Shown here: piece after piece, positions 8,061 to 16,414 of the stretch | Layout of the letters: each line of letters begins with the position of its first letter | Position numbering within the stretch: position 1 is the first letter of the stretch | Assembly (NCBI GenBank): GCA_016125275.1 | Contig: WGMB01000004.1 | Location: 1-64,000, forward strand | DNA from: Acidobacteriota bacterium | GTDB taxonomy: Bacteria; Acidobacteriota; Terriglobia; Bryobacterales; UBA6623 | Reading direction: 5' to 3' | Length of the DNA stretch: 64,000 bases | The notes under the pieces: generated by a model | Told to the model about the DNA's origin: nothing | What the model saw: only the letters and a program-made list of their open reading frames with translations | Database searches by the model: none | Position numbers and translations under genes: made by a program

Positions 8061-8721
8061 ACTCGCTCCCTCGCCGCGCCGTAGCGACCAAATACCAGGC
8101 GGGCCAACTCAGGGCCCAGTTGGGAAGCCACGAACCGTGGCTCGACCAGGCCGGGATCGTCAGCGCCGTGACGACCGCCGCGAAGACAATCGCCGGCCGC
8201 AGCGCCACCGGCGCCAGTGGTCTCCCCCGGGCGATACTTAGCAACGCCGGCGGGATGAAGAGGAGAAGGCTGAGCCTGGACGCCGACGGCAGATCAAATC
8301 GCGCGATGCAGAACGCACAGGGCGCGAAGGCCAGCGCCGCGCTCATCCACACAGTCCGCCGTCCGAGCGGACCGGCAATCCGCCCGCCCGCGAAACGCCA
8401 CGCAGCCAGGATGGCGAGGTTGCAGACGAGGAGAGACAGGCCCGGGGCTGCGACGACTCCGGTGGGGTCGAGCGCTCGGCCATAGGCGCCGCCCACGGAG
8501 AGTGAAAATCCGAGGAGCGCCAAGCCGCCGGGTAGGGAAAGCGCCGCCGCCGCCAGCCACGAAGGCCAGTTCTCGGCTTCGCGGCGCAGGACCAGGCCGA
8601 CGACGCCGCGGAATATCTGCCACGGTGTTTCACCCGATTCCTCCAGATCCCCGAGCACCGCTTCGCGGTCTCGCTCATCGAGGAGCCGCGAAACCGAATC
8701 GACGAGGCGACCGAGAATCAT
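8047..8721 (-). CDS. membrane protein with permease-prefix-like N-terminus
   Basis: A 224-residue protein. Its ATG (8719-8721) overlaps the PadR stop as ATGA, which decides the start. The cytoplasmic N-terminus (about 1-45) contains RLLDERDREAVLGDLEE, resembling the short prefix domain found in front of acidobacterial MacB-like permeases. It is followed by about six hydrophobic segments and no large extracytoplasmic domain. ABC permease core motifs are absent, so this is not a transporter by itself. PadR plus a prefix-domain membrane protein is a common acidobacterial pair of unknown function. Confidence 0.75.
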   Translation of the reverse strand: MILGRLVDSVSRLLDERDREAVLGDLEESGETPWQIFRGVVGLVLRREAENWPSWLAAAALSLPGGLALLGFSLSVGGAYGRALDPTGVVAAPGLSLLVCNLAILAAWRFAGGRIAGPLGRRTVWMSAALAFAPCAFCIARFDLPSASRLSLLLFIPPALLSIARGRPLAPVALRPAIVFAAVVTALTIPAWSSHGSWLPNWALSWPAWYLVATARRGSEYASE

Positions 8722-9047
8722 GCCGGATCCTCGCTCGCCGTCGGGACCCAAGAGAGTCCGCGGCTGGCGCGCGTGATGGCCTCATAGAAAGCCGCAGCGG
8801 CGCGCACCCCCTCGGCCGTCAAGCGAATCATGCGCTTGGCCCGGCCGCCGCGTTGCGGAGTGGGATCGCTCATCCACGTCTCGACGAGCCCCTTCCGTTC
8901 CAGCCGGTCGATCGTCGTATAGAGAGCGCCGATGGAGCACTTGCGTCCGGTCGACGCCTGCATCTCCGCGCGGACGCCCGCGCCGTAAGCCTTGTCGCCA
9001 AGTCGCATGACGGCGGACGCCAACAGGTACTCGAACTCGCCAAGCAC
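8718..9047 (-). CDS. PadR-family transcriptional regulator
   Basis: A winged-helix regulator of about 109 residues: LGEFEYLLASAVMRLGDKAYG, then the recognition region TGRKCSIGALYTTIDRLERKGLVE, then the wing with GRAKRMIRLTAEG. I chose the GTG at 9047, although the frame is open to 9146, because the family normally starts immediately before LGEFEYL and because a promoter at 9060-9088 would put the transcript start just upstream. That would make the mRNA nearly leaderless. PadR proteins usually repress their own operon, and the palindrome in the promoter spacer is the obvious site. The gene is divergent from the sigma-factor module. Confidence 0.85.
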   Translation of the reverse strand: MLGEFEYLLASAVMRLGDKAYGAGVRAEMQASTGRKCSIGALYTTIDRLERKGLVETWMSDPTPQRGGRAKRMIRLTAEGVRAAAAFYEAITRASRGLSWVPTASEDPA

Positions 9048-9059
9048 GATTACATCCAC

Positions 9060-9088
9060 ATTGTAGTTCAAATAATGAACCTTGTCAT
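9060..9088 (-). promoter_or_regulatory. padR promoter with palindromic operator in the spacer
   Basis: On the minus strand: -35 ATGACA (9083-9088), a 17-bp spacer, -10 TACAAT (9060-9065). Each hexamer is one base from the sigma-70 consensus. The spacer contains the perfect palindrome GTTCA-TTATT-TGAAC (9066-9080), placed where a bound PadR dimer would block RNA polymerase. Operator identity is inferred. Confidence 0.7.
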
Positions 9089-9352
9089 CAAGCGCCCAGT
9101 AGGGCGTGTGCATGACCGCGTGGGCCCAGTCGCAGTCCAGTAGCATCCGAGTCCGTCGCCTCTACGGTTCGGTCGGCCATCGAGCAGCCTGCTGGAGTAC
9201 AACCTCTTCGACATTCCAATGGGCTCGGCCGCCCGGGGAGGGAGGGCAACTCGCGGGGCCGCCGCCTCTTCCCAGCCAACGGGCCCTTGCGGCAGGCCTG
9301 ATCTGGACGAGTGGAGTGAACGCGCCGCCCGCCGCTCTGGCTCCGGGACGGC

Positions 9353-9409
9353 TTGACAATCGGCAGACCGGGCGGATACCCTCGACGAACATGCAACTGG
9401 TTTGCATGT
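9353..9409 (+). promoter_or_regulatory. promoter and TGCAA palindrome upstream of sigma factor 1
   Basis: TTGACA (9353-9358), a 17-bp spacer and ATACCC (9376-9381) form a plausible promoter. A perfect 8-bp inverted repeat follows, ACATGCAA-N5-TTGCATGT (9389-9409), around the expected transcription start. A related palindrome precedes the second sigma gene. The rest of 9089-9527 shows nothing else I can support. Confidence 0.65.
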
Positions 9410-9527
9410 CGATTCGAGCAAGCGCGACGACAACCTCGAGAGCCGTTCGTCCGGCAAGGCCGAGCGTCCCATTGACTGCAATGAAGCCCTTGAGCTCGTC
9501 TTGCAGGCGACCCAGCCTATCTCAAAG

Positions 9528-10094
9528 ATGAAGGTTCGCGGCGATCTGAGCTTGGCAAATGGTCTAGAGGCTCCCCGCCACTCGATCGAGCCCCTCTTCG
9601 ACATCGACGACCAGTACAGTCGGCGCCACGACGTCATCCGCTACCTTCTCGGCTACGGAGTGGATTCAGCCGAGGCGGAGGACATCGTCCAAGATGTCTT
9701 CCTTAAGGCGCTGCGGCCCTCAGCCGGCTCGGCCCGTCCCGGGAACCCCTTCGCTTGGCTGATCACTTGCGCCAAACGTTTGGCAATTCGTCGAGGTCAG
9801 CGCCGTCGCCGAGAAGCTCAGGCGCCGTCTTCGTGGTGGGGCGCGTGGGAGGATCAGATCGCTGACGGGGCGCCGAACGCGGAAGATCGCCTTGATTCCA
9901 AACAGATCCGGCTTCGCGTGGCCAGCGCGCTCAGCCGGCTGAGCCCGCGCGAGCGTCAGTGCTTGATGCTACGGAGTCGTGGCCGGACGTTCCGCGAGAT
10001 TGGCGAGGAGTTGGGTATCCGGTTGCATCAGGCGGCATACATCACGGACGTTGCCATCGAGAAAGTGCAGCGCAGTTTGGGCGTGACAGGTTAG
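9528..10094 (+). CDS. ECF-type RNA polymerase sigma factor 1
   Basis: A sigma-70-family regulator of about 188 residues. Region 2 contains RRHDVIRYLLGYGVDSAEAEDIVQDVFLKAL and FAWLITCAKRLAIR. Region 4 is ALSRLSPRERQCLMLRS followed by the helix-turn-helix TFREIGEELGI. The frame is open back to 9402, but the only start there is a TTG inside the palindrome, so I use the ATG at 9528; the true start is uncertain. An anti-sigma gene follows 29 bp downstream. The protein is a clear paralogue of the sigma factor at 17806-18393 and should direct transcription of the receptor and PepSY genes behind it. Confidence 0.85.
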   Translation: MKVRGDLSLANGLEAPRHSIEPLFDIDDQYSRRHDVIRYLLGYGVDSAEAEDIVQDVFLKALRPSAGSARPGNPFAWLITCAKRLAIRRGQRRRREAQAPSSWWGAWEDQIADGAPNAEDRLDSKQIRLRVASALSRLSPRERQCLMLRSRGRTFREIGEELGIRLHQAAYITDVAIEKVQRSLGVTG

Positions 10095-10123
10095 CCGTAT
10101 CCGGCATCACTACACTGTGGAGG

Positions 10124-11668
10124 ATGGCTGTTGGATCTCATCCGCGGCGAGGCCAGATTTTGCTCCTGCATAGCGGCGAGTTGGAGGCTGATGAGGCCCG
10201 TGCGCTTGAGGCCCATTTGGCGGAGTGTCGCGAATGCCAGGCCAAGTGGGAGCGGCTGGAGCCGACCTATCGTGCGATTGCCGAGTCGGCCGCCGCCGTG
10301 CAGCCGGGAAGGTCGGACCGTCGAGTGCGAGCCGTCGTCGCTTCTGTCCTGGCGGTCGTGGTGACCGCCTACCTGCTCAGCGACGGGGCTGTCGAGGTGC
10401 GTGCCGACGAGCTATTGGCCCGGGCCGCCGCTGCCCAATCGGCGCACTCTTCCGCGCCGCGATTGATGCGCCTCCACAGCGCCGAGGACGAATGCCGTGT
10501 TACCTCCGACGCATCGATTTGGACTGTGCTGGAGGAAGGCCCAGCAGTTACGGACGCTACGTTTTGCAACTCCATCGCAGCCACGTTGGGAGCCGCGGGC
10601 TGGGCTCCGCACGACCTGCTCTCCGTCGAGACGTTCCAACGCTGGCGCGCCGGTTTGCGGGACAAGACCGACGCCGTCGAGGAATCGGCGGACTGGGTCC
10701 AAGTGACGACGTCAACCAACGAAGGCCCCATCCGGAGCGCTTCGCTACGTTTGCAGGCGTCGGACCTGTCTCTGCGGTCCGCCCGCTTTGAGCTCGCCGC
10801 TGGAGGCGTTCCCGCCTTCGACGTGGAGCGGTCGGCGGAACCGCCCCCGGCGCCGTTCGAGCCTGCGGCGCCCCTTGCGGAGGCGCCCAGCAGTACCGTC
10901 GAGCCCGCCATTGCCCTTACGGCGGAGTCGGACCCCGATGTCGCGAGCGAGCTCGAGGCCAAGGCGCGGCTCACGCTGCATGCTCTTGACTTGGATGCGA
11001 ATGTATTGCTCGACGTCGATCGCCGCCTGGACACGGAGGGAGAACCCGTGGTTCGGATATGGGGGGTGGTTCCGACGCCCGAGATCAAGAAGTTGCTCCG
11101 GGAGCGCACCGCGGGCCTCTCCGGCGTGCAGGTTCTCGTCGTATCCGAGGCCGAACAGCGACGCGAGGAGAGGCCGGTACCGTGGGACGGCTTCCACGAG
11201 GCGGGCCCCGCTCTGGCGCTCGACCAGGTAAACGCGTTGTTCAAGAACGATCCCCATGGACGTCAGCGGTTCTTGAGTGAGCTGGGATCGTCAACACGCG
11301 CGCTGGCGGGAGCAGCTAGGGCGCGGGAGGGACTCCATGCACTTCAAGCGGAGGTCCCGCATTCTGAGCTGGCATCGGAGCTGGCCGTCGCCGCCGCACA
11401 GCTCGACCAGCCGATTGCGGTTCAGCTCGAACGGCTCTCAAAGTGGCTGCAACCTCTGTTCGACGCGCTCGACCAGGGCAGAGAAACGAGTGCCGCAGGG
11501 GCTGCCGAGCCCCCGGATTCCCAGACGGTCGAGCGGCTAAGCTACCAAGAAGCCCTGGAGATCTATACGTTGGTCTGCCGACTGACCTTGGGCGCTTCAC
11601 CGCAATCGGGGTCTTCCACCGACCTCGCCCGGACACGCCTGGAAGCCTTGCTGGCTGGTTCGAGATAG
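10124..11668 (+). CDS. anti-sigma factor 1 with zinc-finger head and long extracytoplasmic domain
   Basis: A 514-residue single-pass membrane protein. The cytoplasmic N-terminus has a ZAS-type zinc motif, H31-x3-C35-x2-C38 (AHLAECREC), which clamps the cognate sigma factor. One transmembrane helix spans about 69-86. The remaining 430 residues are extracytoplasmic: an alpha/beta region with two cysteines and a GW-x4-DLLS...FQRWRA block; a proline-rich linker; a BON/secretin-like strand-helix module (EPVVRIWGVVPTPEIKKLL); and a helical C-terminus. It has no recognisable FecR domain. It follows the sigma gene by 29 bp. The whole architecture repeats in the protein at 18377-19864, so it is a family rather than an accident. 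Confidence 0.8.
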   Translation: MAVGSHPRRGQILLLHSGELEADEARALEAHLAECRECQAKWERLEPTYRAIAESAAAVQPGRSDRRVRAVVASVLAVVVTAYLLSDGAVEVRADELLARAAAAQSAHSSAPRLMRLHSAEDECRVTSDASIWTVLEEGPAVTDATFCNSIAATLGAAGWAPHDLLSVETFQRWRAGLRDKTDAVEESADWVQVTTSTNEGPIRSASLRLQASDLSLRSARFELAAGGVPAFDVERSAEPPPAPFEPAAPLAEAPSSTVEPAIALTAESDPDVASELEAKARLTLHALDLDANVLLDVDRRLDTEGEPVVRIWGVVPTPEIKKLLRERTAGLSGVQVLVVSEAEQRREERPVPWDGFHEAGPALALDQVNALFKNDPHGRQRFLSELGSSTRALAGAARAREGLHALQAEVPHSELASELAVAAAQLDQPIAVQLERLSKWLQPLFDALDQGRETSAAGAAEPPDSQTVERLSYQEALEIYTLVCRLTLGASPQSGSSTDLARTRLEALLAGSR

Positions 11669-11805
11669 CCAGTCAGTTGCACATTACAAAAAAACATTCG
11701 AAAACGTCTAAGCCCGAGGCTCTCTCCTAGCGAAGGCGCAGCCGCACCAGTCAGCCGTTCAGCGGCAACAGGGGCTGGCGTTCCGCCCTCCGAAGCCCTG
11801 GATGT

Positions 11806-11828
11806 GTATCGCAACTCCGCTGCGATAC
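11806..11828. promoter_or_regulatory. inverted repeat in the leader of receptor 1
   Basis: A perfect 8-bp stem, GTATCGCA and TGCGATAC, separated by 7 nt, ends 29 bp before the receptor start. It could be an operator or an mRNA hairpin affecting receptor translation. Receptor 2 has a different stem with the same 7-nt loop at 19906-19924. Confidence 0.5.
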
Positions 11829-11857
11829 GGGCTTCGAAACTGGAAGAGAGCCACAGA

Positions 11858-14800
11858 ATGAAGCTATTTGAACCTTGGCGCGCATCGCGCCCGTCTGATG
11901 CGCCTGTGCGGTCGCGAGCGCTTGCCGCGTCTACCCGCAGACCGTCAAAGCATTTGTTGGGCCTGTGCCTGCTCACGTTGTGGAGCGGGTCGGACCTGCT
12001 CGCGCAGAGTGCGTCCTTGGGCGGGCGCGTGATTGATCCATCCGGCGCCGTTGTTGTCGGCGCGGAGGTCGGGCTGACGCGCGAGGAGGCAGGAACGAAG
12101 TACCGCGCGCACACCGTTGAGCAGGGCGTCTACACCTTTCCATTCCTCAGCCCCGGCCGCTACCGCCTAGAAGTCTCGGCGGAGGGTTTCAAGCGCTTCG
12201 AGCGCACCGAGATTACGGTTGAGACGGCCGAGAACGCAGTGATTGACGTACGCCTGGAGCTAGGCGAATCGACAGAGACGGTCTTGGTGGAAGGAGCCGG
12301 CCTGTCGGCGGGGTCGGCGGACGCCGCCGTGAGCACGGTGGTTGATCGGCAGTTCGTGGAAAACCTGCCGCTCAACGGTCGCAGCTTTCACAATTTGATA
12401 GCGATCACTCCCGGCGTTACCCAAACTCCTGCCGGAAATTGGGACCCCGGGCAGTTCTCCGTCAACGGCCAGCGCACGAGCTCCAACTACTTCACCGTTG
12501 ATGGCGTGAGCGCGAACTTCGGCGCGCAATCGGGGTTCTGGGACTCGCTGGCAGACGATGGATCGCTGCCGGCGTTCAGTGCGGCGGGCGGTACAAACAG
12601 TTTGGTCTCCATCGACGCGATGGAGGAGTTCAAGATCCAGACCTCCACCTATGCTCCGGAGTACGGACGCCAGCCCGGCGGGCAGATCCAAATCATGACG
12701 CGATCGGGCGGCAATGACTGGACCTTTACGCTGTTCGACTACTTCCGCAATGACGCGCTCGACGCCAACGACTGGTTCGCCAACCGGGATGGGCTCGCGC
12801 GGCCCGCAATGCGTCAGAACGACTTCGGCGGAGTGGTAGGCGGACCCGTGCTCCTGCCTGGCTACGACGGCCGGAATCGCACCTTCTTTTTCGCCTCCTA
12901 TGAGGGCTTGCGGTTGCGTCAGCCGCAGTTCGCGCTCGACGCCTACCCGACGCTCGAAACGCGAGAGTCGGCCGCTCCGGGCGTGCGGCCGCTGCTCGAC
13001 GCCTACCCCATTCCGAACGGCGCCGATCTTGGCGATGGCTCGGCGCGGTTTTCCACCACCTACTCCAATCCGTCAACTCTCGACGCCACAAGCTTCCGGA
13101 TCGACCACCATCTCGGCTCGCGAGCGACGCTCTTCGGTCGCTTCAACAACGCGCCCTCCGCGCAGGAGTACCGGGGAGGGCGACCAGGTTACGGTCCTGC
13201 CCCGCTCAGCGTTGTTACGACGGCCTTTACCGACAACCGCACGCTAACGTTGGGCTCCACTCAGGTGCTCAGCCCGACGGTGATGAATGAGACGCGGTTC
13301 AACTTCAGCCGTTCCCAGGCTGGGCAATCGGCGATGGCGGACAACTTTGGGGGCGCGGTTGCCCCGGCGGCCTCCTACCTGTTCCCCAGCTTCGCGGACC
13401 CCGGCCAGGCCGGTATCACAATTCTGGTTCCCGGCTACACAGGTCTCACGGTCGGGTCCATCTCCAACCGCCGGCAGACGCAGGTCAACTGGGTAAACAA
13501 TCTGTCCTGGGTCGTCGGAACCCATCAAATGAAGATGGGCGCCGACCTGCGGCGCATGACGCCGCGCTTTGGGTACCCGCCCTACGGCCAACTCATCAAC
13601 TTCACGGGGTTGACCGGGGCCGGGGGGCTGACCGGCGGCGTGCCTGCGGCGGCTTCGATCAACAGCCGCGACACCCTGCGCATGGGCGTCCTGAACTTCT
13701 CGGCGTATGTGCAGGACACTTGGCGCGCCACCGATCGGCTGACCCTCACCTACGGTCTGCGGTGGGAGGTCAATCCGGCACCGAAGGGACTGGATGGCAA
13801 GCCGATGTACACCATCGACCAAGTCGACGACCCTTTCGCCGCGAAGCTCGCCCCGGTGGGGACGCCGCTATTCGAGACCCAGTACGGCAACTTCGCGCCC
13901 CGGCTCGGCATCGCCTACCAATTGCGCACGAGTCCGGGAACAGAGACGACTCTGCGCGCTGGCGCCGGCCTGTTCTATGACATCGCGCAGGGAGCGGTGT
14001 ACTTTGCGGCCCGCAACGCTCCGTATCGGAATCAGTACTACGGACCGGTGTCGGCCTTTCCAATCCCGGAGTCCGAGGCCGTGGTCCCGGCCTTCGACCC
14101 GGCTGCCCCATTCGGGCGCATCGAGACGTTCGATCCAAAGTTCCAACTGCCCCGGGTCACACAGTTCAACGTGGCGCTGGAACAAGCGATGGGCAGGAAT
14201 CGCTCCCTCACTGTCACCTACGCAGGCGCGGAGGGTCGCCGCTTGGCGAGACAGCTCACCTTCGAGCTCTCCTCGGCCCCTTCGGAGTTCAGCCGTCTGG
14301 CCTACTATCTCAGTGACGCCACGTCTAGCTATCACTCCCTGCAGGTGCAGTTCGAACAACGACTCACTGACGGGCTGCAGATGCTGCTCTCCCACGTCTA
14401 TGCACACTCGATCGACGATGGCTCTGACGTCTACAACGACGGTGTCATCGACGCGAGCTTCTCGCGGCCGAGTCCTCACGTCAACCGCGGTGACTCCGAT
14501 TTCGATATCCGGCACGCCTTTGGCGGCGCGATTACCTATGAGCTGCCCGGTCCGCGGCGCGGCGGCATCGCCCCGCTTGTGCGCAACTGGGCCGTCGATT
14601 CGACCATACGCTTGCAGACCGGCGCTCCAGTCGATATCGCCCAGTGGAGCCGCAACGCTTTCGGAACGTTCTACACGCGACCGGATCTGGTTCCCGGCGT
14701 TCCGGTCTATCTGGAAGGCGACGAGTACCCCGGGGGGAGGGCGTTCAATCGGTCGGCCTTCGTGTTCGGCACCGGCAACGTCAACGGCTCCCTCGGACGC

Positions 14801-15085
14801 AACGCCCTACGTGCGTTCCCGTTGCGCCAAGTCGACTTTGCGGTGCGCCGCAAGTTTGGTTTCGGGGAGCGACTGAACCTGCAGTTCCGTGCAGAATTCT
14901 TCAACGTCTTCAACAAGCCGAGCTTTGCAGCGCCGGTGGCAGACCCCTACAGCCCCTTCTTCGGACAAGCGACGCAGATGTACGGTCGAGGTCTGGGAGG
15001 CGGCGGCGGCAACGGCGGCTTGAACCCGCTCTATCAATCCGGAGGACCACGCTCGGTCCAGCTTGCTCTCAAGCTTCAGTTTTAG
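11858..15085 (+). CDS. TonB-dependent receptor 1, Oar-like with carboxypeptidase-regulatory domain
   Basis: A 1075-residue outer-membrane protein. The ATG at 11858 is preceded by GAAGAGAG; the longer frame to 11804 would run through an inverted repeat. A signal sequence (LLGLCLLTLWSGSDLLAQ) is followed by a carboxypeptidase-regulatory-like beta domain (GGRVIDPSGAVVVGAEV, about 55-140), a plug containing LPLNGRSFHNLIAITPGVT and FSVNGQRTSSNYFTVDGVSAN, and a long beta-barrel ending in the terminal aromatic LALKLQF. No STN signalling domain is visible, so direct FecA-like signalling is unlikely. The barrel ends with a Gly-rich loop near 1050. Paired PepSY-TM genes suggest a metal-chelate substrate, but the family also takes up glycans and peptides. 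Confidence 0.9.
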   Translation: MKLFEPWRASRPSDAPVRSRALAASTRRPSKHLLGLCLLTLWSGSDLLAQSASLGGRVIDPSGAVVVGAEVGLTREEAGTKYRAHTVEQGVYTFPFLSPGRYRLEVSAEGFKRFERTEITVETAENAVIDVRLELGESTETVLVEGAGLSAGSADAAVSTVVDRQFVENLPLNGRSFHNLIAITPGVTQTPAGNWDPGQFSVNGQRTSSNYFTVDGVSANFGAQSGFWDSLADDGSLPAFSAAGGTNSLVSIDAMEEFKIQTSTYAPEYGRQPGGQIQIMTRSGGNDWTFTLFDYFRNDALDANDWFANRDGLARPAMRQNDFGGVVGGPVLLPGYDGRNRTFFFASYEGLRLRQPQFALDAYPTLETRESAAPGVRPLLDAYPIPNGADLGDGSARFSTTYSNPSTLDATSFRIDHHLGSRATLFGRFNNAPSAQEYRGGRPGYGPAPLSVVTTAFTDNRTLTLGSTQVLSPTVMNETRFNFSRSQAGQSAMADNFGGAVAPAASYLFPSFADPGQAGITILVPGYTGLTVGSISNRRQTQVNWVNNLSWVVGTHQMKMGADLRRMTPRFGYPPYGQLINFTGLTGAGGLTGGVPAAASINSRDTLRMGVLNFSAYVQDTWRATDRLTLTYGLRWEVNPAPKGLDGKPMYTIDQVDDPFAAKLAPVGTPLFETQYGNFAPRLGIAYQLRTSPGTETTLRAGAGLFYDIAQGAVYFAARNAPYRNQYYGPVSAFPIPESEAVVPAFDPAAPFGRIETFDPKFQLPRVTQFNVALEQAMGRNRSLTVTYAGAEGRRLARQLTFELSSAPSEFSRLAYYLSDATSSYHSLQVQFEQRLTDGLQMLLSHVYAHSIDDGSDVYNDGVIDASFSRPSPHVNRGDSDFDIRHAFGGAITYELPGPRRGGIAPLVRNWAVDSTIRLQTGAPVDIAQWSRNAFGTFYTRPDLVPGVPVYLEGDEYPGGRAFNRSAFVFGTGNVNGSLGRNALRAFPLRQVDFAVRRKFGFGERLNLQFRAEFFNVFNKPSFAAPVADPYSPFFGQATQMYGRGLGGGGGNGGLNPLYQSGGPRSVQLALKLQF

Positions 15086-15124
15086 GAGGAGAACGTTTCG
15101 GGATCGCTAGTCGACGAGGGGCGT

Positions 15125-15152
15125 GGCGGCGCGGGCGAAGCCCCGCGTCGCC
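15125..15152 (+). promoter_or_regulatory. GC-rich hairpin between receptor 1 and PepSY 1
   Basis: An 11-bp stem with one G-T wobble (arms 15125-15135 and 15142-15152) and a 6-nt loop lies in the 105-bp gap. No T tract follows, so it looks more like an mRNA processing or attenuation element than a full terminator. The second module has no equivalent in its 22-bp gap. Confidence 0.45.
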
Positions 15153-15190
15153 GCCGAGGGTATTCCCCGGCCGGCGCCTGGTTACGGACC

Positions 15191-16414
15191 ATGCAGGGAT
15201 TCTGGAGAAAGCCCCGACAACAGCGCTGGCGGGGATGGACGTTCGAAGTCCATCTGTGGTCCGGGCTGATTCTCGGCTTGTGGGCCATTGTCATCGGGCT
15301 CAGCGGCAGCGCCCTCGTCTTCGAAGAGGAGATTCAGCGGGCCGTAGAGCCGGAACTGCACATCATCGAACCTGGCGTGGCGCCACAGCGATTGTCGACC
15401 ATAGTCGAGACGATTCGAGCGCATTTCCCTCAGCATCAGGTGCATGGGTTTCGGGGTATCGATGAGGTCGAGCGGTCGCACGTCGCCTACATCGCGAGGC
15501 GGGAGGAGCCCGACGGAAAACCCGTCGACTGGCGCTACATCCACTACGACCCGTACACAGGCAGGATCTTGGGTGTGGAACAAGACGGCGAAGGCTTCTT
15601 TCCGTTCCTCCAGGATTTGCACTACAACCTGCTGGCCGGCGCGATCGGCCGTCAGATAAACGGGGCGTTGGCAGTAGGCCTTCTGCTGATGTGCCTGACC
15701 GGGATTGTCATCTGGTGGCCCGGCCCGAGTGGCTGGAAACGGGCGCTTTCAGTCAAATGGGCCGCCGGCTGGAAGCGGGTGAACTACGACCTGCACAGCG
15801 CCGTCGGCTTCTACAGCGCGGCCGTGCTGGCTGCGCTGTCCTTCACGGGCCTGTTCTTTGCTTTCCCGCTTCCGATCGTGCTGTTCTTCACGATGGTTTC
15901 CGGCGGCGATATCGAGGACGTGCAGGCCTACTTCGTGCCTCCTCGGTCGACGGTCGTCGAGGATGCGCCGGTCTACCCGCTTGATCAGGTCATGGCGCGG
16001 CAATCTGAGCTGATGCCCGCCGACTTTGCCCTGGTCGGCATCGACCTGCCGGCGGGTAAGGAAGAAGGCATCTACCGCCTCAACGGGCGCCTTGGAGACA
16101 ATCCGCTGCTCGTGAGCCTAGGCGGCGCGTTCGTCGACCAGTACAGCGGCGAGCTGTTAGGCGACTACGACACCCGCCTTCAGCCTTGGGGCATCCAATT
16201 GGTCCTGACGTTCACACCGATCCACTTCGGAACGTTCGGCGGCCTATGGTCCAAAGCGTTGTGGTTCATGGTCGGCTTCGCTCCCGGCGGACTGTTCTTG
16301 AGCGGTTTCTTCATGTGGTGGAACCGTGTGGCCGGCAAACGCTACCAAGCGTGGAAGCGACAGCGGAGAGCAGGGGACATGGGCGAACCGCCGAGAGAAG
16401 GAACAGCGCGATGA
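15191..16414 (+). CDS. PepSY-associated transmembrane protein 1
   Basis: A 407-residue inner-membrane protein of the PepSY-TM family, which includes ferrisiderophore reductases such as FoxB and FpvG. The order is: N-terminal segment with FEVHLWSGLILGLWAIVIGLSG (TM1), an extracytoplasmic PepSY-like domain (about 60-150), TM2 around GALAVGLLLMCLTGIVIWW with the hallmark WWPG, the conserved YDLHSAVGFY histidine before TM3, a second extracytoplasmic domain, and TM4 ending FFMWWNR. Conserved histidines (HLW, DLHY, DLHS, PIHFG) suit haem or metal binding. It is the third step of module 1, after the receptor. Confidence 0.88.
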   Translation: MQGFWRKPRQQRWRGWTFEVHLWSGLILGLWAIVIGLSGSALVFEEEIQRAVEPELHIIEPGVAPQRLSTIVETIRAHFPQHQVHGFRGIDEVERSHVAYIARREEPDGKPVDWRYIHYDPYTGRILGVEQDGEGFFPFLQDLHYNLLAGAIGRQINGALAVGLLLMCLTGIVIWWPGPSGWKRALSVKWAAGWKRVNYDLHSAVGFYSAAVLAALSFTGLFFAFPLPIVLFFTMVSGGDIEDVQAYFVPPRSTVVEDAPVYPLDQVMARQSELMPADFALVGIDLPAGKEEGIYRLNGRLGDNPLLVSLGGAFVDQYSGELLGDYDTRLQPWGIQLVLTFTPIHFGTFGGLWSKALWFMVGFAPGGLFLSGFFMWWNRVAGKRYQAWKRQRRAGDMGEPPREGTAR

